From the NCBI GenBank assembly GCA_039090855.1, contig CM077011.1, positions 19,593,001 to 19,657,000 of the forward strand: a stretch of 64,000 nt of DNA, given 5' to 3'. Of this stretch, positions 32,095-44,321 are shown in pieces (position 1 is the first letter of the stretch; each line of letters starts with the position of its first letter). Source of the stretch: Macrothele yani. Lineage: Eukaryota; Arthropoda; Arachnida; Araneae; Macrothelidae. Below the pieces are notes generated by a model that saw nothing but the letters and a program-made list of their open reading frames with translations, made no database searches and had not been told where the DNA came from. The position numbers and the translations under genes are program-made.

Positions 32095-32850
32095 AAGTTA
32101 TGAGGATAATGGCTGTGGAATAAATCTGGCTCTTATGTCCTGACCTTTGACCCCATTTCGATGATATTCAACAGAACCGTTTCACTATATCTCCGGAACA
32201 ACATGATACAGTTTTGTCGCAATCCAAGCAATTTTAGGTAAGTTAGGATGTACAATGGCAATGGAATGGATCCCACTCTAGTATCCTGACCTTTGACCCC
32301 ATTTCGCCCATTTTCAATAGGGTTCGTCCCCAGGGGCTTCCTACCACATGCTAAAATTTCATCGAAATCGAACCATTTTTACACACGTTATGACGCATAA
32401 GGGCAATGGAATATATGCCGCTCTTATGCCCTGCCTGACCTTTGACCCCATTTTCAATAGGGTTTGTGCCAAGGTGGTTTCCTACCACATACTATAATTT
32501 CATCAAAATCGAACCATATTTACGCATGTTATGACGCATAAAGGCAATGGAATGGATCCCGTATTTACGTCCTGATCTTTGACCCCATTCCGCCCATTTT
32601 CAACAGGGTTTGTCCCCAGGTAGTTCCCTATCACATACTAGAATTTCATCGAAATCGAACCATTTTTACGCAAGTTGTGACGCATAAAGGCAATGGAATG
32701 GATCCAGCTCCTATGTCCTGACTTTTGACCTAATTTCACCCATTTTCAATAGGGATCGTCCCCAGATGGTACCCTACCACATAGTAAAATTTCGTCGAAA
32801 TCGAACCATTTTCACATGAGTTATCGTGCGGACGGACGAACGGACAAAGC
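32095..32850. repeat. Satellite-like repeat, 141-146 bp unit, five copies
   Basis: GGCAATGGAAT marks successive units at 32258, 32402, 32543 and 32689. Each unit contains CTGACCTTTGACCCCATTTC and AAAATTTCATCGAAATCGAA. The last unit runs into GAGTTATCGTGCGGACGGAC, a CGGA-rich end. I recall similar blocks (TGACCTTTGACC, ATTTCATCGAAATCG, GGACGGACG) as widespread non-coding repeats in invertebrate genomes, but cannot name the family. Confidence 0.88.
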
Positions 32851-34977
32851 CGGAGCATATACGCTTCTTCAACATACGGTTGGAAAGCATAAAAAAGGGA
32901 AATAACTTTACCCAATATTTAGAGATACTGAAAGACTTGTTAACAAAAATCAAACGCATGCAGCCAGGTTTGGAGCAGTCTGGTTGGAGGATATCTAAAA
33001 ACAATGCACTTGTTTACACAGATGGAATTAGGCTGACGTGCTCTTCCACTTTCTTACACTCTTTCCTTGACTGAAGCAGACTTTTCTCAATGGACCAAGA
33101 GGAAATTCACATTAAAAAAAATGTCTCTTGTAAGTGTTCATGATATTCAGAATAACGTGAAAGCAGAAGTAAGTATCATCACAGCAGAATGACCTTCCAA
33201 GCGTTTCAAAAGCTGGCATGAATGCTGTGACAGTAGCATTTAATCCGTTCATGAGAATATCTCACGAAAACATACGGTATAAAACTAATGCGAGTTCATT
33301 TTTAAAGACGATTCGCTGCGTTTTGGTAACTTTCAAGTGGTATGCAACCGAGGGAAGGATGCAACCCTTGCTTTAAATTGCAATAGGCCTTAAACATCGC
33401 GATAAATTTATAACATCCGACGACATCAAATAGTTATAAATTCTTTGTTTCATTTCGCTAGAGGTATTTCCCTTACAACACCAATGCTTTTCATTGAATC
33501 TGCATAAACTAAATTATTTTAGAATGATAGTTTGCAGGAGTACCTCATTTGCACTTCTCACTTCGACATTCACTTTTAATCGCGTTTGCGATTTGGTAGT
33601 TTAAAGTATTTCCACCGCTAGACAATATCGGTTTTTCCCCCTTTACCCTATTTTATTTTGTCTATCCCATGAGATATTGTATTCTGTCGATTTGCACAGA
33701 GTGAAATAATGTGATTTCCTTATCTTTTTGTAACAAAGCACATTTTTATCGCTTATAGATTTTTTCCCGACTTTTATAGCTCAGTGACATACTTTGTTAC
33801 CATTTCTCTCGCCAACTTTATTTTTTTGTCGCTATCGTTTTCATCCTCTTCATTTATCTTATCATTTTAGAGCGGGGAATTTTCTTTCTGTTTCCCCACT
33901 CTTTTTAAATACTCTCACAAACTGAACTGCGTGCTTGCCAAAAATTAAAAAAACTAGTGCCTGTGGTAAAATAGGTCTGCATTGTGTCGTTATAAAGGAT
34001 GTAACTGGAATACATTCCAAGCATTTAAATAGCGCAAAATATTTTTACGAACAGACTTGAGTTATCTAGTATGGAAAAATTAGTTCTTTCGAAAATATGT
34101 GTTTTTGTTGCTCTCTCTGAAACAAGTCTTTTGCAATTTTCTTTCTTTTTCTACTTTACTTTATGTCCTGGAAATGCGGCATAGGTCATACAAAAAACAT
34201 CAGTGGAAAAGTAAACATTAGAAACATCCCGCAGTTTAAGAAGGTTCTATTACTGTTTGGGACGTATATTCTAAATTAACTTTCCTTTTTAGTTTCTTTC
34301 CCTATGTAAATATTGAGTTTATTCTCTTATTCTTCACTCTTAACGTAATATCTTTTCTCTCAAACGAATACGTTTGGCAACACAATTGAGGTTGAATGCA
34401 CGTGACGTATGCCTGATATTGATAAGAACAAGAAATAAAAGAGACGACTAAATTGTTGCTTGGTGAGCGTTGGGTTGTAAACTGATTATTGAAAGGGGCG
34501 TTGTGAAAAGAGCGTTGTGTTAAGAGTTGTGTGGTTGTGTTGCTACATCCTGAAGTCACACTACATCCTCCGTAAGTGTGACTTCTGTGGTTTACATGTT
34601 TCGTCTGGCCGTTAAGGTTCCTTTCATTTAGGAACTATTTCTTAGTACGTTGATGTTTTAAATTAACGTAGAGGTAAGATAAGACTTCTACGTCATATGT
34701 TCGGAAGTACGAATAAACGTCTTTTCGCCTTTCTGGATGCATGCTGTCGTAAAAAATGCTAGTACACAATGTACGTACAAAATGATCATACACTGATGAT
34801 TTGAGAAAGTGTGAACCTAATATTTTACGCTCTGCAACATTGAAATAACAACACCCAGAAATTAGAGAGAAAATTCAATCTGATGTTCAGTAACTGAAGT
34901 GTGTGTTTGACAGGAACGATGTGACTGAGTGTTCAAAACATATGTACACTGTTATTTCCTGAAACATTATGCATATA
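32850..34977. other. Unassigned A/T-rich stretch of about 2.1 kb
   Basis: The longest frames are under 90 codons and have no motifs. Near 34545-34590 there is a small inverted repeat (GTCACAC and GTGTGAC around CTACATCCTCCGTAA), too short to assign. Confidence 0.45.
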
Positions 34978-36398
34978 CACTGGCGGAAAGTGAAAAAAGA
35001 ACACCAAGAAGGAATTGGCGGACGATCATGAAATTTACATATGTTAATGAGGTCGAGTTTACGTAGGTGTGATGTTAATTTCTGGACCAACCGGAGAGCG
35101 CTTACGCCACAGCACGGCCTAATATGCAAATTATCGTCGGTGTTATTTAAGGAGTACAGCGAAGTAAAGGTAATCAGTCGTCGGCGTACGGACACGTGCG
35201 AAGACCCTAAAGAAGCTACAATGCCTGGACATGGAAAACATGTACGATTTCAGCAGTTATCGGACCTTGAGCCAGGTCGTCTAGTCGGATTCCGCGAGGC
35301 CGGGTGGTCGTATCGTCGCATTGCGGAGCGAATTGGACTGGAAGTTTCGGTGGTGGTACGATGGGGGCGTAGATGGTCTGAGGAACATTCCCACACGAGA
35401 AGACGTGGAACCGGGAGTCACAGACGGACTGATGAGCAGACCGATCGACGCATAAGAAGAGCTGCGTTGTCAAGCAGAACATCCACTGCGACGCAAATCC
35501 GAGCTGCCGTTGCACCTGAGGTGACTGTGTGAACAATCCGCAACCGTCTACCGGATGCAGGACTACGTGCACGTGTGCGTCTGGCATGTGTACCTCTGAC
35601 TCCAGCCCACCATCAGGAATGTCTGCAGTGGTGTCGCCAACGACTGCACTGGAGAACGCAATGACGATCTGTCGTGTTCAGCGATGAAAGCAGATTCTGT
35701 TTGGGAGCCTACGATGGCCGTATGCGTGTTCGCAGACGCACAGGGGGAGCGTCTCCACCCTTCTTGCATCCGCCAGCGACACACAGTGCCTACACCTGGT
35801 CTCCTGGTGTGGGGAGCGATCAGCCATCACTGCCGTACACAACTAGTGTTTGTACCGGGTACGTTAAACAGCACCTCCTACATCAACAACATCATTTAGC
35901 CCGTTGTTGTGCCATTTGTAAGGTCGGTCCATCGTGGTGTTTTCCAGCAAGATAACGCACGCCCACACACGGCACGTGCAACGCAACATGCACTTCAGGG
36001 AGTGAGACAACTTCCATGGCCTGCAAGTTCACCGGATTTGTCCCCCATTGAGCACGTGTGGGATTTAATGGCACAGCGACTTGTCCGGTCTCCACGGCCA
36101 GCCACGACCATCCCCGATTTACGCGTCCAGGTTGAGGATGCTTGGAACTCAATACCCTAAACTTACATCCAACATCTGTACGACATACTCCATGCCAGAA
36201 TTGCACTGTGTGACGCAGTTCATGGCGGTTCAACCTCGTACTAACCATGTTACATGAAAATGTTATTTTTCAGTTTACCAGAAAATACAGCTGTATTTTT
36301 TGATCACGTTGTCCTCTGTATTCCGTTATTATGCTGTATAAATTTCGTTGGTATCAGACGTCTCCTTCTTGGTGTTCTTTTTTCACTTTCCGCCAGTG
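34978..36398 (+). mobile_element. Tc1-like DNA transposon, full length, 1421 bp
   Basis: TA flanks at 34976-34977 and 36399-36400. The termini are long and nearly exact inverted repeats: CACTGGCGGAAAGTGAAAAA at left, continuing AGAACACCAAGAAGG, and the same sequence reverse complemented at right. Confidence 0.95.
35221..36240 (+). pseudogene. Tc1-like DD34E transposase, broken by stops and a frameshift
   Basis: Starts MPGHGKHVRFQQLSDLEPGR. The helix-turn-helix pair is ERIGLEVSVVVRWGRRWSEE and RRIRRAALSSRTSTATQIRA. All three catalytic residues survive: FSDESRF (35677-35697), FQQDNARPHTARA (near 35940) and SPIEHVWDLM (near 36044). Stops occur at 35530, at about 35663, at about 35898 and near 36157. 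The frame shifts once, after the RRRTG segment. The region between is otherwise well preserved, so the copy is inactive but moderately young. Confidence 0.92.
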
Positions 36399-36414
36399 TA
36401 TATAACATATATAA

Positions 36415-36650
36415 CCACCCTCTATCGGCAGTGCATTCAGTAATGCGTTGTGGCTTTGCGTCGTAGAATCATCTCACAGCTTCCTGGGACACTACTCACC
36501 ATGCTTTCTACACCTATGGTATTGCAGGATCGACGGTGTCAACAATGCTTGTATGTGGATGTTGCGGTGCCCACTATGTCCCATACATGTTCTATTGGAG
36601 ACAGATCCAGGAATATTGATGGCTCTACAACACGAGAAGAGCTGGTGGAT
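36415..36650 (-). pseudogene. Tc1-like transposase scrap
   Basis: The reverse strand reads PSIFLDLSPIEHVWDIVG near 36630-36570, the region around the catalytic Glu of a Tc1 transposase. The rest is lost. It abuts the full-length element at 34978-36398 but is on the opposite strand. Confidence 0.6.
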
Positions 36651-36899
36651 GTTATTTAAAGAGGTTTAAAGTATGAAGAAGCGTATTATCTTGACGAAAC
36701 GTGTTACCACGTGCACCCAGTTACGAAGAGGATTGAACATCATCCGAGATATTCTCTACGTATTATCGTACTGTCAAACTGCCCGTGAGGAATGTTAGAG
36801 ACGTTCAACTGTCTCACCTAGGTCCTTCCCAGACCATGACCCTAGTCGTTCACTCTGTATGCAGCTGAATATTTACTCCCATACATGCACCCGGCGATA

Positions 36900-38300
36900 T
36901 CGGAGGTGACGTACCACGGATTTGAAGCGCGTGTCGAAAATACAAATCTACAGACAAACATTCCATCGGTTAGCTTATTCGCTTAGATAAACTGGATTCG
37001 GAGCAAGGGGGCGCAAGTTCGAACTCCGGCCCTTAAAATGTGTGTTCTCACATAGGCGCCCGATTGTGGAAATGCATCTAGTGGCCGTTGGGTTCTTTGT
37101 AGGATGTGTTATGTTTGTTCCAAAAATCGTCAGGAATTAATGGAAATTCCTTCTTCGTTGTAAAAATAAATAAGAGGGAGAAGATGTGACGTCCTACTGA
37201 GGTGAAGCACGTGTCGACACCAGAACTCTGTAGTGACACATTCTGTCGGCGTAGTTCAGTCTGTTGAACAACTAGCTCAGGAGCAAGGAGACGTGAACAA
37301 ATCTGTCTCCTAATCGGCCAGAATTCCGTTCTCTGTTCGAAAATCTGTGTTCAAACCGACCAGAATATTCTGTCGGCGTAGTTTAGTCGGTTAGAGCAAC
37401 TAGCTCAGGAGCAAGAAGGCGCGAACAAATTTGTCTTCTAATCGACCAGAACTCCGTTCTCGGTTCGAAAATCTGTGTTCAAACCGACCAGAACTCTGCA
37501 GTGATACATTCTGTCAGCGTAGTTTTGTTGGTTAGAACGACTGGCTCAGGAGAGAAGATGCGCGATTTCAATTGTTGTCACCTGCAGATTTGTGTTCTAA
37601 CCGACCAGAACTGTGTTCTCTTTTTGACAGTTTGTGTTCTAACAGACCAGAACTCTGCGGTGATATATTCTGACAGCGTAGTTTAGTCGGTTAGAACAAC
37701 TGGCGGAGGAGCGAGGAGGCGCGAATTCGATCTTTGTCGCCAACAAATGTGTGTTCTAATCGACCAGTACTCTGTTCTATGTTCGAAAATTTGTGTTCTA
37801 ACAGACCAGAATTCAGTTTTCGTGACGACAGAACTCTGCAGTGATACATGCTGTCAGCGTAGTTTTGTTGGTTAGAACGACTGGCTCAGGAGAGAAGATG
37901 CGCGACTTCAATTGTTGTCACCTGCAGATTTGTGTTCTAACCGACCAGAACTGTGTTCTCATTTTGACAGTTTGTGTTCTAACAGACCAGAACTCTGCAG
38001 TGATATATTCTGACAGCGTAGTTTAGTCGGTTAGAACAACTGGTGGAGGAGCGAGGAGGCGCGAATTCGATCACCGACAAATTTGTGTTCTAATCGACCA
38101 GAACTTTGTTCTCTGTTCGACAATTTGTGTTCTAACCCTATCAGAACTCAGTTCCCGTGTCGACCAAAACTCTGCAGTGATACAGTCCGTCAGTGTAGTT
38201 TAGTCGGTTAGGACAACTTGCTCCAGAACGACGAGGCGCGGTTTTGGTCTCCGTCACCGACAAATTTGTGTTTTCACACGGTCCCCAAGCAAAAGCTAAT
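36900..38300 (+). repeat. Tandem array of SINE-B tRNA-like heads
   Basis: Eight tRNA-like heads lie in a row, at about 36967, 37246, 37368, 37509, 37668, 37849, 38008 and 38186. A typical head is GCGTAGTTTAGTCGGTTAGA. Each is followed by a GGAGGCGCGAATTCGATC-type segment and TTTGTGTTCTAAC. The full leader (GATGTGACGTCCTACTGAGG, GCACGTGTC) is seen before the second head, and a variant before the first. Two consecutive heads form a dimer of 340 bp: 37501-37686 repeats at 37841-38026 almost unchanged. No poly-A separates most units, so the array has grown as a satellite. Confidence 0.88.
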
Positions 38301-39598
38301 GTCGTCGCCGAAGTTCATACGATACCACTTTGTCTGCTAGTTAGCTCGAGCACGTAGCCAATCCAGAAGCTGAAATCGACAATCAATGCATGGGGCAAGC
38401 GACATAATGGGCGCAGAGCGTAAAATGTTCCTTCGTTGGTCTTCGAAATATTGCTTGTCTTGTAATAGGACGATTTATTTAAGTGTGTACCGCTTTTCCG
38501 ATGATAACAAGAGTGGTTCTAGGAGCATATGAACTTGTTATCGGATCAGATGGTCTTACACTGGTGTGGTCAGTCTTCGCGTCCCAGTTCCAAGCTGACG
38601 AGAACTCGTGTCTTGCTTAAAAATAGCTATCAGCACCGACGCACTTTCGCTTTGTCACGGCCCAGTAGCTGCACTGTAGACTAAGTCGCCCATTCATCCC
38701 CTCTCGGAGAGAGGTAATTCGTCCCCTCTAAAATGCACACAGCTGGAGATATGGTAGGCGAAAGTGATTCTTTGGCATCCTGTACGAAGTTAGCTTCCTT
38801 CCAGAAATCGCAGTTCTAAGTCTGGAGACCCTTCTCACGAGGAAGCCTGTCTTAATTGTTATGTTACCACAGTAGTGTTACCTCTTATATCCGCAGAAGC
38901 TTCGAACGCATTAGCCTCATATTTTAATCATGTGCATATCTCGGGATAATTTAGAGTCCTACTTATTAGAATGTGTTTCCGTTCATTCCTTCAGAGTGTT
39001 CCAGTTACTGTGTCACAGATTGTGTACGATGGGAGCTTTGGTAATTCTGGGCACGTGTTTTCTAGTTCTTGACATACAGTATCTTCTTGACGCTGTTGGT
39101 AGATGATCGTCAAAAATCTATAACACAATAGCGAAGATCTTTATAGTAGAATTCTAATGAAGTGTCGATCATATTTGGAATTGCTTCCCGGTGTATAAGT
39201 TATTGAACCGCTTTGTTCTCAAAGCACATAGGAAAAAGCAGTGTTCTGTGGTATTTAGACGATATTATGCTGAAAGCAAAAGTTAGATCTGGCAAAATCC
39301 CAAAGTTATGTAATGCTTGAATGACGAAGAACAGTCGGAATTTCAGATACAGCGACCAACTGATTAGTATAGTCTCATCAATCTCACCTTCACAGCAGGA
39401 TGAGGTACCATTGACATCATGTAGTAATCAGTGCTATCACAGTTTGTGAGCAGATGATTATCGGCCTTATTTGACTACTGTTGTCAATCACAGACAAACC
39501 TTCTTACTCAAGCTTGATGGAATCCTAATATACACAGATTCAGAAGCGTAAATAACAGCTCAAAGTCGTGGAAGGTTAATGCTGGAATATATAAACGG
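38301..39598. other. Unassigned stretch
   Basis: No recognisable gene, repeat or tRNA-like element. Confidence 0.45.
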
Positions 39599-39599
39599 C

Positions 39600-39815
39600 T
39601 GCTACTCTAGCCGAGTGGTCTGATACTCTGCCTTTCGACCATTCCTCTGAGATAGACTAGAATTGGAGGCCCAGATGATGAATGTGTAGTGTGTCTGTTC
39701 TATGGCGCTGGCTTTCGCCTTTTCCTGGAAACACTGGCACCCAATTAGAAATTGGCGATTGCTTACAGCCCTGAATGCTGCTCATTCTGGTCGTTTAATC
39801 GCGGTAGAAAAGGAG
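39600..39815 (+). mobile_element. SINE-A, strongly diverged
   Basis: Order of blocks matches SINE-A: AGCCGAGTGGTCTGATACTC (head), GACCATTCCTCTGAGA, CTATGGCGCTGGC, TTGGCGATTGCTTACAGCCC, GGTCGTTTAATC. The B-box is degraded. Confidence 0.75.
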
Positions 39816-40370
39816 TACATAAACGAATAGCTAAGGTGTCACCTTGATTTGTACCCACCACTCACTTCTGAACAAGAATGGTTAATGAAACATTACACTG
39901 TAGTTAAACAACAATGTAATCTTTTAATAGTATAGCAAAAATTGACTGACAGTTTGTAGTGCTAAATTATATACATCAAACCTGTTTTCAGGGTAAAATG
40001 TCTTGTGTAGCTAATAAGAGACTTTCGTTTCTCTATCTGATAATGTTATCGATACATTGCGAAACCTTTCTATTCCCTCATGATTCACAAACAAATACAG
40101 CAAAACCCTTTTATACCAGACGCTCGTTTATTCGAAACTCTCTGTTAACCGACGCCTCTCGTCTTAGGTGTTGTTTTTTCGTTTTAGTAATTTTCTGTTG
40201 GGCCTCTACGTGTGGTCAAGTATCGAGGTCACATACCTTCTCATCGTCCTATCTCCACCTTTGTCCGCGTTGATGTCAAACAGTCAGAAGTGTGAAAGAT
40301 GAGAAACACAAGTCTGCATTAAGACAAAGCTGACAAAAACTTAGCTGAATGCGTATATTTCGTTCTTGCT
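39816..40370. other. Unassigned stretch
   Basis: A 104-codon frame at 39959-40273 has no recognisable motif. No repeat seen. Confidence 0.4.
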
Positions 40371-40374
40371 GTTT

Positions 40375-43300
40375 GCTATATCATCATCAGCATCATTGTC
40401 AACCATTATCAATCCACTGCTGGACGAAGGTCTCCCCAAGTTTCCTCCACAACGGTCTGTCTTGTGCCAGTCTCCTCCATGTCACCCCTGCATACTTTCG
40501 AATTTCATCCACCCATCTCCCATGTGGTCTTCTTCTGGGTCTTTTCCTGTCCCTTGGAATCCAATCTAAAATTTCGGCTGTCCATCGATGATCTGTCCTT
40601 CTGGCAGTATGTCCAGCCCATTGCCATTTCAGGGATTTAACTCTGATCATGATGTCTTCCACTCTTGTCATTTTTCGGATCCACGAGTTCCTCTTCTTAT
40701 CTCTCCTGGTTACACCAAGCATGCACCTCTCCATGTTACTTTGAGTTGTCTGCAGCCTTTGTATGTCTCTTTTAGTTAAGGTCCACGTCTCTGCATCATA
40801 CGTAAGCACTGGAAGGATGCATTGATCAAACACTTTTCTTTTAAGACATAATGGCATATTGCTCTTGAAAATTATGCTGTTTTTTCCAAAAGCTCTCCAG
40901 GCAAGTTTTGTACGCCGATTAATTTCTTCATCAATGTGACCCTACTTGATATCTGCTTTCCAAGATAAACGTACGTGTCTGTTATCTCCAGCTTTTCTCC
41001 ATCAATCGATAAATCTTCATTTCTTGTAAAAACATTGAACATCACTTTTGTCTTCTGAAAGTTCATTTTTAATCCCACTTCTTTACTCTTGTCAGCAAGT
41101 TCCTGGATCATACTCTGCAGCTCTGATGGGGTAGTTGCAAAAATTACTACGTCATCAGCAAAACGAAGGTGGGTTAGATAATCTCCATTAATCTTTATCC
41201 CCTTGTTTTCCCAGCTCAGCGACTGAAAAACACCCTCCAATGTGGCATTAAAGAGCTTCGGAGATATGGTGTCACCTTGTCTCACTCCCTTTCCAATTTT
41301 TACGTGTGTTGTATTTTCAAACAGCCTAATCTTTGCACTTGCATTTTCATAGATATTATTAATAATATTAATGTATGCATCTTCAATACCGCAGGTTTTC
41401 AGAGCCATTGTAACTGCTGATGGTTTCACCGAATCAAAGGCTTTTTCATAATCGATAAAAGCCATGCACAATGGAAGTTCATATTCCCTCGCTCTTTCAA
41501 TTAGTTCTCTCAGCACGTGGATATGATCTATTGTGCTGTAGCCACTCCTGAATCCAGCTTGTTCTCTCGGTTGAGCCATGTCCAGTGTTACCTTCAAGCG
41601 GTGTGAAAGAACTTTAGTGAAGATTTTATAAACTACTGATAGGAGGCTGATAGGTCTGTAGTTTCCGAGATCCTCAATGTCACCTTTTTTATGTAGCAGG
41701 ATCATTGTAGCGGTGTTCCAATCCTCAGGAATCTTTCCTTCATTAAGGCATCGAGTGAAAATTTGGGCGAGTACTGTTTCGATTTCTCCACTTGCTTCTT
41801 GTATGATGTCTACAGTAATTCCATCTTCTCCTGGAGCTTTTCCCGCTTCATGTTCTTGATCGCATGTGCAACTTCTGCTGGAAGGACTGGAGGAACTCTG
41901 GTACTGGTATCTTTCATGATGTCTGGAGTGCATGTATCATCCCTTTCATATAATTTGGAGTAGAAATATTTCACTCTTGTCAAAATGTCGCCTCTATTTC
42001 TTGTTACAGAACCATCTTCTTTTCTCAGTGCCATAATCTGTTTTCTTCCCTTACTGAGATGTCCCTTTGCTATCTTTAGGCTTTGGTTGTTTTCAATTGC
42101 TTTCCTCACTAGTTCACAGTTGAATTTTCTTACGTCTTCAGTGATACTTTTTCTTACTGTCTTGCATAGCTCTATATATTCCACTTTGGAAGTCACATCT
42201 TCTTTAGTTGTCCTCATCTCTCTTCTTTTTTGCATCAACATTTTGGTTTTTCCTGATAATTTATTTAAATGCAACTTGTTCTTAGACCCAGCTAATTTTG
42301 TTGCTGTTTCCATAAGAGCTTTGGTTACTTTTCTGTTAACTTCAGAGATGTCCACTTCTTCCGATGTTAGGCCTTCTAAAGCAGAGAACCTGTTCTTCAG
42401 TTCCAACTTGAAGGTATTATGGTGTTTTTTAAGGTTGGTTATGTCAATAGATTTTGTTTGTCTTATGAGCTTGCCACGTTCAAGTTTAGTGTTGAGGTGC
42501 ATCTTACATCTCACCAATCTATGGTCACTACCTGTGTTGAACTTGTTTAGCACACTGCAGCCTTCTATGACGAAATTTTTGTTACACATAATAAAATCAA
42601 TTTCATTTGTCGTCCCATTTGGATGTCTCCATGTCCATTTCCTGTGTGGCTTTTTCTTGAAGAAGGAGTTCAAGATGAAAAACCCTTCTGCCTCTGCAAA
42701 CTCAACGAGAGTATTTCCACGCTGGTTTCTGTTGCTATGACCGAATTTACCTACTGAAGTTTCATTCTGTTGCCGTTGCCCTATTTTTGCATTGAAATCT
42801 CCCATAATTATTTTCAAGTGCTGCTTACCTTTATTATTTAGATGACAAATTTCCTCATAAAATTCTTCAATTTCTTCTTCAGGATGACTTGTGGTGGGTG
42901 CATAAGTTTGAATAATCTGAGCCTGGTATCTTTTCGAGAGTTGGATAACAAGTCGTGCAGCTCTGTCAGAGGAACTTTCAACTTCTACAACTTTATCCTT
43001 CAGTTTCTTGTTTATTATAAATCCAACACCACTAGTTCTGCCAGTATCTGTCCCACGATAGTAGAAGAGATGTCCACTTTTCAGTTCGATGAGATCTTCT
43101 CCTTTTCTCCTTACCTCACTTAGCCCCACGATGTCCCACTTGATCCTTTGTAGTTCCTCTTCCAATTCAAGAAGCCTTGAATCAGAAGATAGGGAGCGTC
43201 CATTGTAAGTAGCCAAGGTCAGCATCAGATGGCAGCCTAGTCCGGTCCTCCGGGGATTCTTAGCACCCTCTGCCTTCATGTCGCACTGGCCGCTGCCTTG

Positions 43301-43570
43301 GCCAGGTACATTCCAGCTGCCGGAGACCGAGGGCCAAGATTTAAGTTGTGGAATCATTTTGGAGGGGTTTGGCCATAACTCACCACGCTAGCCAAGCGGG
43401 TTGGTGAGTGTGGGATAGAATTTCCTCTAATACCGATGGTATAGTTATACCGCTATGGGCGGTCGTCAGAGCCCCTTTAGTGGGAACAGGATGCACCACG
43501 AGAAGGTGGGGTTGACATTTGTCAAGGAGAGGCTGTGATGTTACGCATCACCTGACCTTACATTGCTATA
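40375..43570 (-). mobile_element. RTE-type non-LTR retrotransposon, nearly complete
   Basis: About 3.2 kb, the usual size of RTE elements. It contains, on the reverse strand, a 5' region (43570-43360), the endonuclease, the reverse transcriptase, a C-terminal region and a 3' end in a TGATGCTGATGATGATA-type tail (40376-40396). Only a few indels interrupt it, so it is much younger than the RTE pieces at 3.0-4.0 kb and 52.4-53.3 kb. Confidence 0.9.
40399..43357 (-). pseudogene. RTE endonuclease-reverse transcriptase, two frameshifts
   Basis: This encodes the enzyme that nicks target DNA and copies the element RNA. Frame 1 (43357-41810) starts at a Met and holds the apurinic-type endonuclease: LATYNGRSLSS, IVGLSEVRRKGE, IIMGDFNAKIGQ, NEIDFIMCNK and TGSDHRLVRCKM (catalytic Asp and His). 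Frame 2 (41933-40872) is the reverse transcriptase: KAPGEDGITVDI, NYRPISLLSVVYKIFTK, FIDYEKAFDSV, GVRQGDTISPKLFNATLEGV and the active site LRFADDVVIFA. Frame 3 (40857-40399) is the C-terminal part, MPLCLKRKVFDQCILPVLTY to GETFVQQWIDNG. The shifts lie at about 41810-41930 and about 40940. Joined, the pieces would give roughly 1000 residues, the family norm. Confidence 0.93.
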
Positions 43571-44085
43571 TATAGGATCAAAATGTTGCTGAGTGGTAGG
43601 CAAGATGACATTCATCAAACAAAAGCATGTTATTTTGACGATGCAACAAAAACATTGAGATTGTGAAATACACGGGAAACAACTGAAACACTCACGATGC
43701 TAGCTAATGAATTGCGACATCTGCCAATCAAATATATGGTAATATGAAGCGTGGCGTAGAACTAAAAAAATGCTTTATCATTAGATAGTAGATGTGTAAA
43801 TTCACGGAAAACGGCGAAGACAGCAAATGACGAAGAATTGGAAAGTACTTTATACACATGATTCGCCCACAAACGATGTGAAGGCTTGGCCCTATCTGGA
43901 CCAATGATAACGAAAACATCACTGGTGCTGACTTTTAAAACTTTGTGGAAACAAAGATTTTAAAACAAGCAGTGAATGATAAAAAAATCCAACATTGCCA
44001 CAAAATCAGGAAGCTGCATGTTGAGAGGAAGACGTATTTTCTAACCTTGCTGATGCTAATGAACAAACCGATTTTTACTACGTTA
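43571..44085. other. Unassigned stretch
   Basis: A/T-rich; no gene or repeat recognised. Confidence 0.45.
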
Positions 44086-44096
44086 AATTCCCCTTA

Positions 44097-44310
44097 GCCG
44101 CGGTGACGCAGTTACCTAAGCGCTGGCTTATTGATCATTCGTTCGAGAAGAGTCCTGGTTCGGATCCCGGTGATACATGGATGTTGTGTTTGTCTTACGG
44201 TACAGGCTCTCTCCCTTCCCTGGAGCCAATGGCCCCAAATTAGGGAGGGGCGACTGCTTATAGCCCAATGAGTTGCTCACGGTGGTTGTTAAACATTCAA
44301 CGAAAAAATG
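44097..44310 (+). mobile_element. SINE-A with 11-bp target duplication
   Basis: Head GCCGCGGTGACGCAGTTACC, B-box TGGTTCGGATCCCGG, body CAAATTAGGGAGGGGCGACT, GTTGCTCACGGTGGTTGTTA, then an A-rich tail. The direct repeat AATTCCCCTTA flanks it at 44086-44096 and 44311-44321. Confidence 0.93.
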
Positions 44311-44321
44311 AATTCCCCTTA

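Noticed and set aside
34540..34600. LTR retrotransposon end
   Set aside because: Small inverted repeats around CTACATCCTCCGTAA were the only sign; no partner LTR, primer site or gag-pol sequence is present.
36967..38220. CRISPR-like array of regularly spaced repeats
   Set aside because: The window is eukaryotic, the repeats are long tRNA-like SINE heads and the spacers are themselves repeated, so it is a tandem SINE array.
41985..42740. 251-codon hydrophobic forward frame
   Set aside because: It is the antisense of the RTE endonuclease-reverse transcriptase frame.
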